A DNA stretch of 64,000 nucleotides, from assembly GCA_024036415.1 (NCBI GenBank), contig JAMWET010003064.1, positions 167,501-231,500 on the forward strand. Direction: 5' to 3'. Numbering within the stretch: position 1 is the stretch's first letter; the number at the start of each line of letters is the position of its first letter. Below, piece after piece: positions 48,159 through 59,372 of this stretch. This DNA is from Prochilodus magdalenae. Lineage: Eukaryota; Chordata; Actinopteri; Characiformes; Prochilodontidae. The translations under genes and the position numbers were made by a program. Below the pieces are notes generated by a model, which had not been told where the DNA came from, ran no database searches, and was given only the letters and a program-made list of their open reading frames with translations.

Positions 48159-48201
48159 AGTGTATGTGCGCATGTGTACGAGTGTGTGATTGTATGTGTA
48201 C

Positions 48202-48236
<35 letters not shown>
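47909..48236. repeat. TG-rich compound repeat
   Basis: A TG run and a poly(A) stretch (47938-47964), then about 235 bp of TG with two near-identical segments containing GTGTATGTGCGCATGTGTAC then GAGTGTGTGATTGTATGTG (about 48080 and 48160). Alternating purine-pyrimidine DNA of this kind can adopt Z-form. Confidence 0.9.
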
Positions 48237-48238
<2 letters not shown>

Positions 48239-48404
48239 TCTAAGGCTGAGTAAATGTGAGGAAATGTGAGGTTAATGAGGTGTCTGATGTGTTTTGATCA
48301 AAATCTCTCAGTTTGCAGATTACAGCTTCCCTTCTTCCCCCGCATCCGTATTCCCTCACATTTAGAGTTTTCATAGCGTTTCATTCCTCTTTAAAACATC
48401 AACG

Positions 48405-49277
48405 CTCCCTCTCTCTACCATACTCTCCCATCTCTCTATCTATATTCTCTCTCTCTCTCTACCATACTCTCCCATCTCTCTATCTATATTCTCTCCCTCT
48501 CTCTACCATACTCTCCCATCTCTCTATCTATATTCTCTCCCTCTCTCTACCATACTCTCCCATCTCTCTATCTATATTCTCTCCCTCTCTCTACCATACT
48601 CTCCCATCTCTCTATCTATATTCTCTCTCTACCATACTCTCCCATCTCTCTATCTATATTCTCTCTCCTCTATCTATTCTCTCTCTACCATACTCTCCCA
48701 TCTCTCTATCTATATTCTCTCTCTCTCTCTCTACCATACTCTCCCATCTCTCTATCTATATTCTCTCTCTCTCTCTCTCTCTACCATACTCTCCCATCTC
48801 TCTATCTATATTCTCTCTCTCTCTCTCTACTATTCTCTCTCTACCATACTCTCCCATCTCTCTATCTATATTCTCTCTCTCTCTCTCTCTCTCTCTACCA
48901 TTCTCTCTCTACCATACTCTCCCATCTCTCTCTCTCTCTCTACCATACTCTCCCATCTCTCTATCTATATTCTCTCGCTCTCTACCATTCTCTCTCTACC
49001 ATACTCTCCCATCTCTCTATCTATATTCTCTCGCTTTCTACCATTCTCTCTTTACCATACTCTCCCATCTCTCTATATATATTCTCTCTCTCTCTCTCTA
49101 CCATTCTCTCTCTACCATACTATCCCATCTCTCTATTCTCTCTTTACCATTCTCTCTCTACCATACCCTGCCATCTCTCTTCTATACTCTCCCTCTCTCT
49201 ACCATCTCTCTCTACCATCTCTCATCTCTCTATCTATTCTCTCTCTCTCTCTCTACCATTCTCTCCCATCTCTCTAC

Positions 49278-49323
<46 letters not shown>

Positions 49324-49752
49324 CATTCTCTCTCTACCATACTCTCCCATCTCTCTATCTATATTCTCTCTCTCTCTCTACCATTCTCTCTCTACCATAC
49401 TCTCCCATCTCTCTATCTATATTCTCTCTCTCTCTCTACCATTCTCTCTCTACCATACTCTCCCATCTCTCTATCTATATTCTCTCGCTTTCTACCATTC
49501 TCTCTTTACCATACTCTCCCATCTCTCTATATATATTCTCTCTCTCTCTCTCTCTACCATTCTCTCTCTACCATACTATCCCATCTCTCTATCTATATTC
49601 TCTCTCTCTCTACCATTCTCTCTCTACCATACTCTGCCATCTCTCTATCTATACTCTCCCTCTCTCTACCATTCTCTCTCTACCATACTCTCCCATCTCT
49701 CTATCTATATTCTCTCTCTCTCTCTCTACCATACTCTCCCATCTCTCTATCT

Positions 49753-49817
<65 letters not shown>

Positions 49818-50355
49818 CATTCTCTCTCTACCATACTCTCCCATCTCTCTATTTATATTCTCTCTCTCTCTCTACCATTCTCTCTCTACCATACTCTCCC
49901 ATCTCTCTATCTATATTCTCTCTCTCTCTCTCTACCATACTATCCCATCTCTCTATGTATATTCTCTCTCTCTCTCTCTACCATTCTCTCTCTACCATAC
50001 TCTGCCATCTCTCTATCTATATTCTCTCCCTCTCTCTACCATACTCTTTCTATCTATATTCTCTCTCTTTACCATACTCTCTCTACCATACCCTTTCCCT
50101 CTCTCTATCTATATTCTCTCTCTCTCTTTACCATACTCTCCCATCTCTATCTATATTCTCTCTCTTTACCATTCTCTCTCTACCATACTCTCTCCCTCTC
50201 TCAATCTATATTCTCTCTCTCTTTACCATTCTTTCTCTTTCTCTCTCTTTACTATTCTTTCTCTCTTTACCATTCTCTCTTTCTCTCTTTACCATTCTCT
50301 CTCTGCCTTTACCTCAATATCTCTTTCTTTCTCTTTCTCTCTCTCTCAGTCCCTC
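48405..50355. repeat. 2-kb CT-rich tandem array
   Basis: Dozens of units of CTACCATACTCTCCCATCTC then TCTATCTATATTCT, separated by CT runs of variable length. The whole top strand is polypyrimidine-rich. Long open frames arise only because the unit contains no stop codon. Confidence 0.95.
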
Positions 50356-51119
50356 TTTTTATTTCTACCGTCCTCTCCCTCATTTCTCTATCTGCTTTGA
50401 TCTTAACGGGAAGTGCTTGTCTCTGTGCCCATGTAGACAGGGGTTAAAAGCTTGTACCGAGACCGACCAGCCCGGCCTCCTGGCTGAGTAAAGACAAAAA
50501 AGCTTTTTCAGGAAACTCTCATTTCCATTACTCGTTTAATCTCAGTTTGTTCAGTTCTCAACCCAAAACCTAAAAGGTAACATGCCCCTGCAGGAATGCA
50601 GATCTCAAGGCTGGAGCTTTAGAACTGGCTAGATAAAAGTAGAAGCCTAGTTAGTTCCAGCAGTCTTACAGATAGTATAGTAGTCTACTGATGTCATGCA
50701 ATTGCACGAGGCACCTCCACAGCAGGGTGGTGGACTGTAATGAGAAATCAAGGTCATATCTGATCCAGTTTTTATGGAACACTCAGATGAAATGCATTTT
50801 AATGCATGTTACCAGAGACATGTGGGAGCTTTAGGTTTAGGTGAGCTGTTTTATTTGACACATGACGGCATGTTGTTGTAGTGAGAACAGATAAAAGCTG
50901 ACATCTAAGCGCCTTAGAATTCCTGCTGCTTTATTATTGCTGCATCCCAAATCGTACACAAGCACACTAAACAGTATGCTAGGACTGCTGCGTAGCCCAT
51001 TACAAGTGCACTCATGCATGTAGTAGGTGTAGTACAGGCGCTGTGTGGTTTGAGACGCATGTGTGGCAGTGTGGCTGTTCAAATACCGCTCACTGGCTCA
51101 GCTTCAAGTCAAAGTGGAA
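50356..51119. other. No gene seen
   Basis: Unique-looking sequence following the CT array. The first 160 bp are repeat-free and of balanced composition; nothing specific was recognised. Confidence 0.4.
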
Positions 51120-51465
51120 AATATTTATTGATTATGTAGCATTTATTATATTTTATATATTATATATTTTTTTATTATATGTAGCAATTATAAATTTATT
51201 GAGGTCAATGTATATAATTATTAAGGTCAATTTGCACATATATTGAGGTAAATTTAATATGTTTATTGAGGTTAATTCAATATATTTATTGAGGTTAATG
51301 TATATATTTTTAAAATATATATATATATACATATATATAAAATACATATATTAGAGTCAATATATGTATATTATACATTTATTGAGGCATTTAATGTATA
51401 CTTACAAGGGTAAAATATATATAAATATATATAAATTTATATATTAAGGTCAATATTGGTGTTGG
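51120..51465. repeat. AT-rich tandem repeat of TTATTGAGGTCAAT units
   Basis: TTTATTGAGGTCAATGTATA, then ATTGAGGTAAATTTAATATG, TTATTGAGGTTAATTCAATA and variants follow each other at 20-30 bp intervals. The array ends just before the SINE head fragment. Confidence 0.75.
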
Positions 51466-51484
51466 CACAGCAAAATGGAAAATT

Positions 51485-51548
51485 CAACCCTAGTCTCTCA
51501 TGTGGTTCCCTGACAGGTGAGTTATCCGCTGAGCTACACCAACCTACA
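51485..51548 (-). mobile_element. SINE head fragment
   Basis: The minus strand reads GGTTGGTGTAGCTCAGCGGA, then AACCACATGAGAGACTAGGG, close to the head of the 27296 SINE up to about box B. Body and tail are missing. It lies about 90 bp from a full copy in the same orientation. Confidence 0.6.
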
Positions 51549-51635
51549 TCATTATACATATGTTGCCACTTGTATTAGTTTCTGTTCTACATTGAAGTGC
51601 TCGTAATGCCGGAGAAATGCAGGCTTCGCTATATG

Positions 51636-51840
51636 GATTTATGGTATTTAGCTGACGCTTTTATCCAGAGTGACTTACAAAGTTGTTGCATTACAGGTAG
51701 GCTGGATCATGTAGTGTTAGGACAATAACAGTGTTATTGATGTAGCACTACATAATCACCCAGACCGGAAATCAAACCCCAGCCTCCCACACATAACTCA
51801 CTGGCAGGTAGTGGTGTTATCCATTGCACTACACACCCAA
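51636..51840 (-). mobile_element. tRNA-derived SINE, same family, reverse
   Basis: On the minus strand it begins with GGGTGTGTAGTGCAATGGAT, has a box B-like GGGTTTGATTTCC and ends GTAAGTCACTCTGGATAAAA then CAGCTAAATACC. Head, body and tail order match the forward copies. Confidence 0.75.
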
Positions 51841-52467
51841 TCAAGCTAATCTTCTCATCAGAGTGATTTTCTGAAGCTGGACCCCAAATATTTTCTATGT
51901 AATATATTATCTGTAATCATTCTGGTCATCTGCAGGCCATGCTGAAACAGCAACGAGATGAGTATTATTGCTTGCCATCCAAAATCATCTTAATGAAGCA
52001 ATTGCATACTATCAATAATATGATTAATATTATTTTGAATATTTGAATGTTCTATAATAAGGCGAAAAGCTCAAAGACTTGTATATTGGTGTTAATAGTC
52101 ATAGATCATAAGTCTCAAACTATATAATGTTCTGAGCACTATATTATGTTCTGCCTTTTATGCCTTATAAAATAGTTCTAGAGCAAGTACTATATTTTTT
52201 CCATCACTGAGAGAGAGGAAAGAAAAAAAAGGGGGGAGTGGGTGGTGAGGAGTTTTTCCTTCTTCTGCACCCCTCGTTAATGTGCTTGAGTCACACAGAG
52301 CGGGTCGAGGGAGGAGGAACAGTGCACTGGTCAAACCAGCTCTGTTCGGTCATTCGGTCGCACAAAAGAGCGAAGGGCGCTCAGTGTGCCCTCTGCGGCC
52401 TACCCACTTATCCAGCGAGCACTAACCAAACACTCTCCCCTTTCAGGTCACACAGCTTTATTGACGT
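51841..52467. other. No gene seen
   Basis: Spacer. A GC-rich patch at 52260-52460 ends at a CT run. A 182-codon frame crossing into the CT runs is low-complexity. Confidence 0.4.
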
Positions 52468-52468
52468 G

Positions 52469-52506
<38 letters not shown>

Positions 52507-52616
52507 TTTGCCTTCTTTATCTCTTGTCTCTACTATTTTCCTACTGTTCCTTTCTCTCTATCCCCATCACTCCCTCTGTTTATGCCTTTGGTCTCTCTGG
52601 TTCCCACTGTCTAAAC

Positions 52617-52662
<46 letters not shown>

Positions 52663-52671
52663 TTTTTCCTC
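52468..52671. repeat. Two CT microsatellites with a T run
   Basis: CT runs at 52471-52502 and 52620-52652, the second followed by about 15 T. Confidence 0.9.
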
Positions 52672-52711
52672 TCCCTCTCTCGATATGCACATTAATACTT
52701 CTAAACCAAAA

Positions 52712-52906
52712 TTTGGTAACACTCTCTATATAAATTCCATATTTATAAGCCATTATAGATGCCTTTATAACTCTATCATGTGGTAACAGAGTAAGCATAA
52801 TGTTTCATTAACGTGTTGTAACCCATGTGTCACTATATATTATGATGCCACTTAAATGAAAAACAAGCTATAAAACTTCTCATACTTAAATATAATATAT
52901 GATCCT

Positions 52907-52940
<34 letters not shown>

Positions 52941-53105
52941 GGTGTCCAGTATGTCACACACTGACAGCCAAGATCAGTACAACATTTAACATTCCGATGT
53001 GACTAACCTAAACTATCACAGTGAGGACATTATAAATGCTTATAATGTGTTAAAAATTGTTAATAAGCATGATATGGCTTATAGGTATGGACAGGTTATT
53101 ATCTA
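52712..53105 (+). mobile_element. GGTAACACT-type MITE with AAT microsatellite
   Basis: It begins TTTGGTAACACTCTCTATAT and contains ATAAGCCATTATAGATGCC and, inverted near the far end, ATGGCTTATAGGTATGG. An AAT run sits in the middle. There is no coding capacity. Superfamily and exact right end are unsure. Confidence 0.45.
52907..52940. repeat. AAT microsatellite
   Basis: About eleven ATA units inside the MITE at 52712. Confidence 0.9.
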
Positions 53106-53720
53106 TATGAAGGCGATATAAAGGATAGTGATACTTGTGTGCATCTGCATCTGAAATTATCTGTATTTTATAATCTGTCTTGTTTGTGGTTTTAAATGTG
53201 TTTTTACAGTGATGTGGAAACGGCAGAGCTATCCCTTCATCCTTCTAACTGAAATGGCCATTAAGTACAACTGATCCATTTGCCAGGTGATAGGAGGCTG
53301 GTTTTATAATGATGTCCAAGACTGTCCTTATCAGTTAAACAGTGGTGGACAGCAACAAAGTAAATGTAATTAGTTACTGTACTTAGGTGTACTATATCTA
53401 TATGTCTCTGAAGTATTTTCATTTTGGACGACATTGTTTATTTGAACTCCACCACATTTTAAACTCCAATATCTGACTTTTTAACTTGACTACATTATGC
53501 AAAATTTGTAATTCCTTTCTTTTATGTGCACGTAAAACCGGATACAATATAGGAAAACTCGTTTGTGAACCTGTATTTACATTTTTAGGTTTTTATTAAA
53601 ATTAAGCTTGTTGATAAGTTGCAAATAAATCTTAAACCAAATCTTTGCTTGTTTGCAAAAAGTTATTTTATAGTGCTACCTCACAGAAACCGTTCTCCTT
53701 AAGTGTTTTGTGCTTATAGA

Positions 53721-53915
53721 AGTTGGTGTGGCTTAGCTGTTAATACCTCTAACCACCAGGGAGCTACCACCTCATGTGGGAGACAAGGGTTCAAATCCCA
53801 GTCTAGGTATACCAATTACAGCCCTAGGGCAAGACTGGCCTACTTGTAATACGAAGACCCTTGTAAGTGGCCCTGGATAAGAGCATCAGCCATATGTCAA
53901 AAATGTAAATGTAAT
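53721..53915 (+). mobile_element. tRNA-derived SINE, same family
   Basis: The head GTTGGTGTGGCTTAGCTG and box B GGTTCAAATCCC are followed by a body parallel to the 27296 copy (CCACCAGGGAGCTACCACC shared). The tail is TAAGTGGCCCTGGATAAGAG with AAATGTAAATG. It is slightly shorter because of small internal deletions. Confidence 0.8.
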
Positions 53916-55159
53916 GGTCATTACATGACCTTCTATTAAAGACTGGTGGACTGGGAGACACTAGAGTCTCCTCACCTAAACTGAGCTGATTAAGCAAGTG
54001 TAGAAATGATAATCGGACATTAGAGCCATAATAAATCATGCTACTGTTCCAGCAGTAGCAGTGTGGGGGGCGGAACATGTAGGGGCATTAATGCTCTGGC
54101 ATTTGACCATTCTGTAAGTGAAAATAGGTGAACGAACCAATCACTGGGCTCGTTGGAGGTGGAGCTTAAAGACACAGGAGTGCTAACAGAGCGTTTTAGA
54201 CAAAGTGGGAATGGAGATGGACCGTATGAGATAAATATTGTGTTTTGGGAGAGACGAAGCATGTAAATCTATTCTACACTCCAAATATACAATTATGATC
54301 ATTGAAAAGGATTATAATGGGTCCCCCCTTGAGAGCTACAGGGAAGTGAAGCTCCACTCTTGTTTCGGCTCTGGGAAAAAAACACAGAAGTCTCATTCTG
54401 TCTATTCTTCCACTTCCAATTTAGTGCTATGTGTCTGAAAAGATGGGTAGCTGTCAAGAAGCCCTTCTTGAGAAAAGAGATAAAAAGTGGGGTGGGGGTA
54501 GTGGGGGGGCGTTGGGGGGGGCTGCTGGTGTTTGCAGAACAATGGACTGACCCCACCAGTCCAAACCTCAATATCATTGGATCATGAGATGCACTAAACA
54601 CTGAAACTGGTCCATCTTATCTTCCACAGCAGCCTCTCCTCCTGCTCGCTATCTCTCCCAATATTAAGGCTTGGTAGAGCAAGATGGGGGGGGTGAAGTG
54701 GGCAGTGGTGTATATACGTGCGAGCATGTATGTGAGGGTGCACGTGTGAGTGTCGGATTGTCCGTGCCGCTTGGCCCCGGCTGATTTTAATTGCTGGCGC
54801 TGTGGTGCCAGAGTCACCCGGGGAGCCAAGTGGAGCCGGCAGGGGAAAATTGAACAAGCGTCACCCGTCAGGAGTGTTTAGTCTCACAGCCGCTGTCAGC
54901 CGGCTCCTGTTTATCTGCTCCACAATTACCAGCCTCCCCCCAGGGAGCCTGCAGGATGAGGGGGCTCAGGGTCCCATAAGCACGGATTGTGGGTGTACAG
55001 ATTGGGAGGGAGGGGCGATGATCAAAACTATCTGCGGGTCATTATGATGAAGTGTAACAGGGGCATGCAGGCCTACTAGCTTCCTCGAGAAACAAAGAAA
55101 GCAGCACATAAGAGGCAGGAGGGGCTTGTCCAGAACAGCGGCTGGATTATCAGTTCACT
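53916..55159. promoter_or_regulatory. Candidate conserved non-coding element at 54740-55050
   Basis: Repeat-free, GC-balanced stretch with GGCTGATTTTAATTGCTGGC, CTGCTCCACAATTACCAGCC and GGGCGATGATCAAAACTATC. TAATTG, CAATTA and GATCAAA are common in developmental enhancers. It lies about 1.6 kb from the Ig exon, on its downstream side. Poly-G patches at 54491-54520 and 54685 flank it. Inference from composition only. Confidence 0.3.
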
Positions 55160-55860
55160 GTAATGTTTGAGGGCTGTCTGCATGCAAAGTGCATGTGTAA
55201 AGTTTCCGGTCATGTACAGCATGACTGTAAAGTTGTTTGTGTAAATGTCAAGTTTTACATCCATGTGCCCTTCTGGAATTATCATATTGTTACTATAACC
55301 TTCAAGGTGCTATCTGTTTTTAAAGTCTGTAAAGAACTTGTAGTGTGAATGTAAAAAATGTCTGCATAAATGTAAAGTTCCAGGTTGGGTCTGTGGGCAG
55401 GGATGTGGACCTTGTATAGGACGTTCCGCTTTAGTTCAAGCCTAGTGTGTGGTGTAAGTGTAAACTTTAAGGCCTTTGTACTGGTCATTCAACATAAAAG
55501 CAAAGTTTCAGGAGTCACTGTTATGTTTGAGGGCTGTGTGTATGTGAAGTGCATGTGTAAAGTTTTAGGTCATGACCATGCATAGCATATAGCAAGGACT
55601 TATAGCAAATGTCAAGTTTTACATCCATGTTTATATTTGCACTCCCGGAAAGATGTATAGTGTTACTATAACGTTCAAGGTGGGATCTGTGTGTACAGTT
55701 TGTGCAGAATGTAAAGTTTCAAGTTGCATGAATGTAAAGTTCCAAGTTGCATGAATGTAAAGTTCTAAGTTGGGTCTGTGGGCAGGACATGTTCTGTAAG
55801 TGTAAACTTTAAGGTGGAGATTTCATTGGATGTTTCCGCTTTGGTTCAACCCTGGTTGTC
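55160..55860. repeat. Two-copy tandem repeat of about 360 bp with inner short repeats
   Basis: TATGTTTGAGGGCTGT occurs at about 55162 and 55522. After each come AAGTGCATGTGTAAAGTTT, CAAGTTTTACATCCATGT, GTTACTATAAC, TTGGGTCTGTGGGCAGG, GTAAGTGTAAACTTTAAGG and TTCCGCTTTxGTTCAA in nearly the same order. Inside, ATGAATGTAAAGTTCCAAGT repeats every 23 bp at about 55715-55775. TGTAAAGTTT-like words continue to about 56160. Confidence 0.8.
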
Positions 55861-56641
55861 TCATGTTTGCATGTGCACAATCAGAAGGATCATATAGAAT
55901 CATGTAGTGTACACGTAAACCTGCCTGCATAACTGTAAAGTTTAAGGACTTTATAGTAAAAGTGTTGCTGTAAATTTTACAGTGATATTGGTGTAAACAT
56001 TTGCTCAGAACTAGTAGATTAAGTGTAATGGTCTAGGTCAAATCTATGTGTGGTCACTCAAAACGACTGTAAGTGTAAAGATTTAGGATGTCTCTGTGTG
56101 TGCAGTCGTTGCATGTCTAATGTAACTGTAAAGTTTACATTGGTAGTTGTAAAGTATGTTGAATGTGATGCTGGTTTCTGTAACTGGATGGTTGTACAGG
56201 GTCCAGGTCTCTGACCTGACCCCTGGCTCAGTGGGACAGTAGGTCAGAGGTGATGAGCAGGACGGCGGAGTGCCCCACATGCATGCACACATACACACAC
56301 ACTCACACACTTTCACTCAAAAGGGGCAACTCGGCCTGAATGAACACTAGCACACACTCATAGGATCCTCCCACTTCACTCACCTACTTTCCAGGAGTGT
56401 CTCACCTTCAGTCTACCTGTACATCAAATTCCATACTTCCTGAAAAATGTATTGTAGCTTCTGGATAAGTGTGCAAGATCTCCCTCCCTGCAACTCACAG
56501 TCCAACTTCCCTACCCAATTCTACACTAAAGCAAAAGTACACTCCTGGAAAGCTCATTCCATTCCCCTCTCTCTCATTCTGCCTTGAGGACTGATGGAAT
56601 GATGGGTTGAGCCAAGAAGTGGACAGATTGTGGGCCCTAAC

Positions 56642-56647
56642 ACTTAC
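56642..56647 (-). other. Splice donor of the Ig exon
   Basis: On the minus strand the exon ends GTGCAAT and is followed by GTAAGT, a near-ideal U1 donor. It leaves the exon in phase 1. Confidence 0.85.
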
Positions 56648-56822
56648 ATTGCACATCTACCCGGATGGACTTGATGGCAGCCACCCCGACCCCATTTTCA
56701 GCCTTGCAGTAGTAGCGGCCTCCCTGCACCCTCTGGATGTTGGCAATCCGAAGAGTTTCATTGAAGATGGGTGTGTCCTGGAACTTGTCTGATGCACTCC
56801 CGGCTGTCTTAGTCCACCGCAC
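56648..56822 (-). CDS. mdga (mdga1 or mdga2, unresolved): Internal exon encoding half of an I-set Ig domain, MDGA family
   Basis: The exon encodes 58 codons plus one base. It opens VRWTKTAGSASDKFQ, contains the F-strand signature GGRYYCKAENG and ends AIKSIRVDVQ. YYC is the second Ig cysteine; the partner B-strand cysteine must lie in the preceding exon, so the Ig fold is split by an intron. An Asn-Glu-Thr sequon sits mid-exon. The exon starts in phase 0 and ends in phase 1; the leftover T would start the Tyr expected next in this family. From memory, the sequence matches an MDGA Ig domain. MDGA proteins are GPI-anchored neuronal surface proteins with several Ig domains and a MAM domain, and they block neuroligin-neurexin contact. 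The frame is open, with no decay. The paralogue cannot be settled from one exon; another I-set adhesion protein is the alternative. Confidence 0.85.
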
Positions 56823-56848
56823 CTGCAAGTGGAGAACACAGAAGGTGC
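56823..56848 (-). other. Splice acceptor of the Ig exon
   Basis: On the minus strand a pyrimidine-rich run ending CTCCACTTGCAG directly precedes the first Val codon. This is a good match to the vertebrate acceptor consensus and sets the exon start at 56822. Confidence 0.85.
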
Positions 56849-57499
56849 AATGGAATTAATACCAGCATGTGTATGAATGTAGGCAATACTAAAGCCGCAT
56901 GCATGCCAGTAAACGATATATGGCATTGCTTGGCAACTAGTTTAAGGCGCCAACTGTGAAGCATAGTGGAGGGAGCATCATGGTATGGGGCTTCTTTGTT
57001 TGGATACCATGCAATCATTGGGGTGCCACACAAGTAAACCTATTTCAGAGTACTTAACATTTGTACAAAGCTAAACCAATGGCTATTAGCATTATTAGAC
57101 TACCCTAACTATCCCTAGGGTAACCTCCTATGGTTACCCTTAGGGTAACTTCCTAATCTCATGCCTCCTGTGCAAAACTAAGGGAGCAACCTGCAGAAAG
57201 TAAAGGCCATGGCTGTTTAGCTGCATTCGGTGGTGACTAGTAATGTGATTTTTGGCCAAAGCATGTCTTTAAGATTGTGTTGAGTGTGTGATTCAGGTTA
57301 CCACAAGCCCCAAGATCTGGCATACAGTGACCTTAACATAATAACCAGGGCGGCCTGAAAGTAATCAATGCGGTCCAATTCAGTCTCCATCCTAGCCAAC
57401 CTTCTAGCTCCATGGTGAAATGTCACATTCCCTCTGATGCTTTAAATCCCTTCAGAACTATTGTTTCAGTCACATCTTTAACTACATAAAAGTGCATCA

Positions 57500-58880
57500 A
57501 ACAGCACAAAAGAAAAGCCTCAGTAATCCCCCCACCACCCCCTAACCCCGACCTCTAGCCATGATTAAAGCCCCCCCGTCATAGCCAGGGTCACCCCTGA
57601 ACGAGAAGGCTCATGGGTGTGCAGGCAGCTTTTAGAGTTTGGCAGTGCCGGGACAGCGCGAAGGTTAGGACGTACACGCACAGGATTATGGGATTAGATA
57701 ACCTGTACAAACGAGAGGCTTTGTGTTTATTCAGGCTTGTTTGCTCGTGGATTTGGGACACAGCTGTTCTCCATTGATCAGATAGAGAAGGTGAGAAATT
57801 AACAGAGAGAAAGCGAGAAAGCAAGCGAGAGAGCCAGCGAGCGAGAAAGCAAGCGAGAGAGCCAGCGAGCGAGCAAGCGTGCAACCTAGAGAGAGAGGGA
57901 GAGAGGACACCCACTGTGGAGAGAAAGTTTAGTTAGAAAGGGCCGCTCGCTTGGAGATGCCACTGCTTTCATGGGCAAATTTTTCAAAGGACAGGAAAAG
58001 TGCAGTGTTGCAGAAAAGGGGCACCAACGGTGGCACATATTCAGTTTGAACTGCAGGGTGCGGAAAAAAAGTTATTCGAGGAAACCAGTCGGACATCCTC
58101 AGCTTTCGTGAAACGTTCTTCATTAGACACTGCCTGCAAATGCATTGCATCGGCTAGGTTGGAGCGTGATGATGGCAGCTACTTATAAACATTCTCTAAT
58201 CAATCTTTCCAAACTATCCTCCAGGTTGCCTTGGTTGCCTGCTCCGTGCTTTGCTGTGACTGTGACAGAGTGCGCCCATTTTGTTTTGGATACCTTGCAG
58301 AAGGCTCGACTACAGTTCATCATCCTGTTGATTCGCCAGGACGTTCAGCGCCAGCGGTAGCCGATATCAGACAGATGGCCGTGGATAGGCTATCATTAAA
58401 GCGTATAGCTGGAAGCCGGCGCTAGCCAAGAAATCAGAAGTCACAGCACTATGAGGAGCGGCACAGGTCCCCACACAGCAGTGTCTAAGGCGGAGGGAAA
58501 TGAGAAGAGAGGGGGAGACTGATGTGGAAAGACAGAAGGAGACAGTGGCGCTAGAGAGAACAGGCTGAAACAGATGACGAGATGAGAAAACGCTGTCCTT
58601 CCTGACATCGGCTTCTGCTGCACATCACACTGTTTCTATGCCATCCTCGTTTTCCTAGAGATCCCGAAAGACAACGTGTCTTCTCTTTTCTCATCCTCGC
58701 ATTGCTGTCTCCTCACACTCGGGACGCAATCCTCACGTCTCCAGCTGGCTCTATCCAACTCATCTTCTCGTTTCCCATCAACTGCACACATCAGAGATCT
58801 AAACACGGAGGCCAGTGTGGGATGCAAGTGACTTTCATGCTAGGCTCACAGGTGCTCCCGTGCTCCTATAGAATGACCTC
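57500..58880. other. Unique spacer between repeat units
   Basis: Apart from the GA minisatellite at 57788, no repeat was recognised. The stretch 58230-58430 (GATGGCCGTGGATAGGCTAT) is balanced in composition and might be conserved. No splice-bounded exon was found. Confidence 0.4.
57788..57882. repeat. GAGCGAGAAAGCAAGCGAGA minisatellite
   Basis: About four imperfect copies of a 24-28 bp unit, GAGCGAGAAAGCAAGCGAGA then GAGCCAGC, within a GA-rich stretch. Confidence 0.8.
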
Positions 58881-58996
58881 CCAAAGTTTAAACCCAGCCT
58901 AAACCCAGTCGCCTTTGTAGTCAATTACACTGTGATACTTTCTGCAGCTGTGAAGCATGGTGGAGGGAGCTTCACGGTATGGGGCTACTTTGGTTT

Positions 58997-59372
58997 GGTT
59001 GTCACATGCTTCTTAACGCTATCTTCTCCTACCTGCGTGCATACAATCAAATTATAAATCGCTCTGGGTTAGAGCACCTGCCAAATACAGAACATGTAAA
59101 TGCACACACACTAACACACCACCACACTAATAGCACCTACTCTGTGGTGGTTATTTGGGGTCCTGGACGGGGTAAAAGAGAGATAGCAAATAGAGTTTTG
59201 GAGCTACACACATAAATAAGTAATCTTAATCACTGCCAAACTAATATCTGCAATATTTCCCTCAGTTAATTGATTATTATACAAGATATTCATCATTAGT
59301 TGGATGCCTTGTCATCATTACCAAGCTGTGTTTTGTTGACTGTCCCTGACCTGCCAGCGGAAGAACAAATTT
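58997..59372 (+). repeat. 376-bp recent duplicate, copy 1
   Basis: Starts TTGGTTGTCACATGCTTCTT and ends CGGAAGAACAAATTTC; nearly identical to 61099-61479. It interrupts unit 2 of the chimeric tandem repeat. It contains an L2-tail-like AATCGCTCTGGGTTAGAGCA and a CTCTGTGGTGGTTATTTGGG block like the right arm of the 33900 MITE. Confidence 0.9.

Noticed and set aside
48313..50400. A 695-codon open frame rich in Ser, Leu, Tyr and Pro
   Set aside because: It lies in a CT-rich tandem array whose unit lacks stop codons; other frames are also open. No domain, no splice context, and its length tracks the array.
52238..52786. A 182-codon open frame
   Set aside because: Half of it is CT microsatellite translated as Ser-Leu repeats; the rest has no recognisable domain.
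56637..56792. Forward-strand frame across the Ig exon
   Set aside because: It is the antisense shadow of the minus-strand exon, which has the Ig motif and splice sites.
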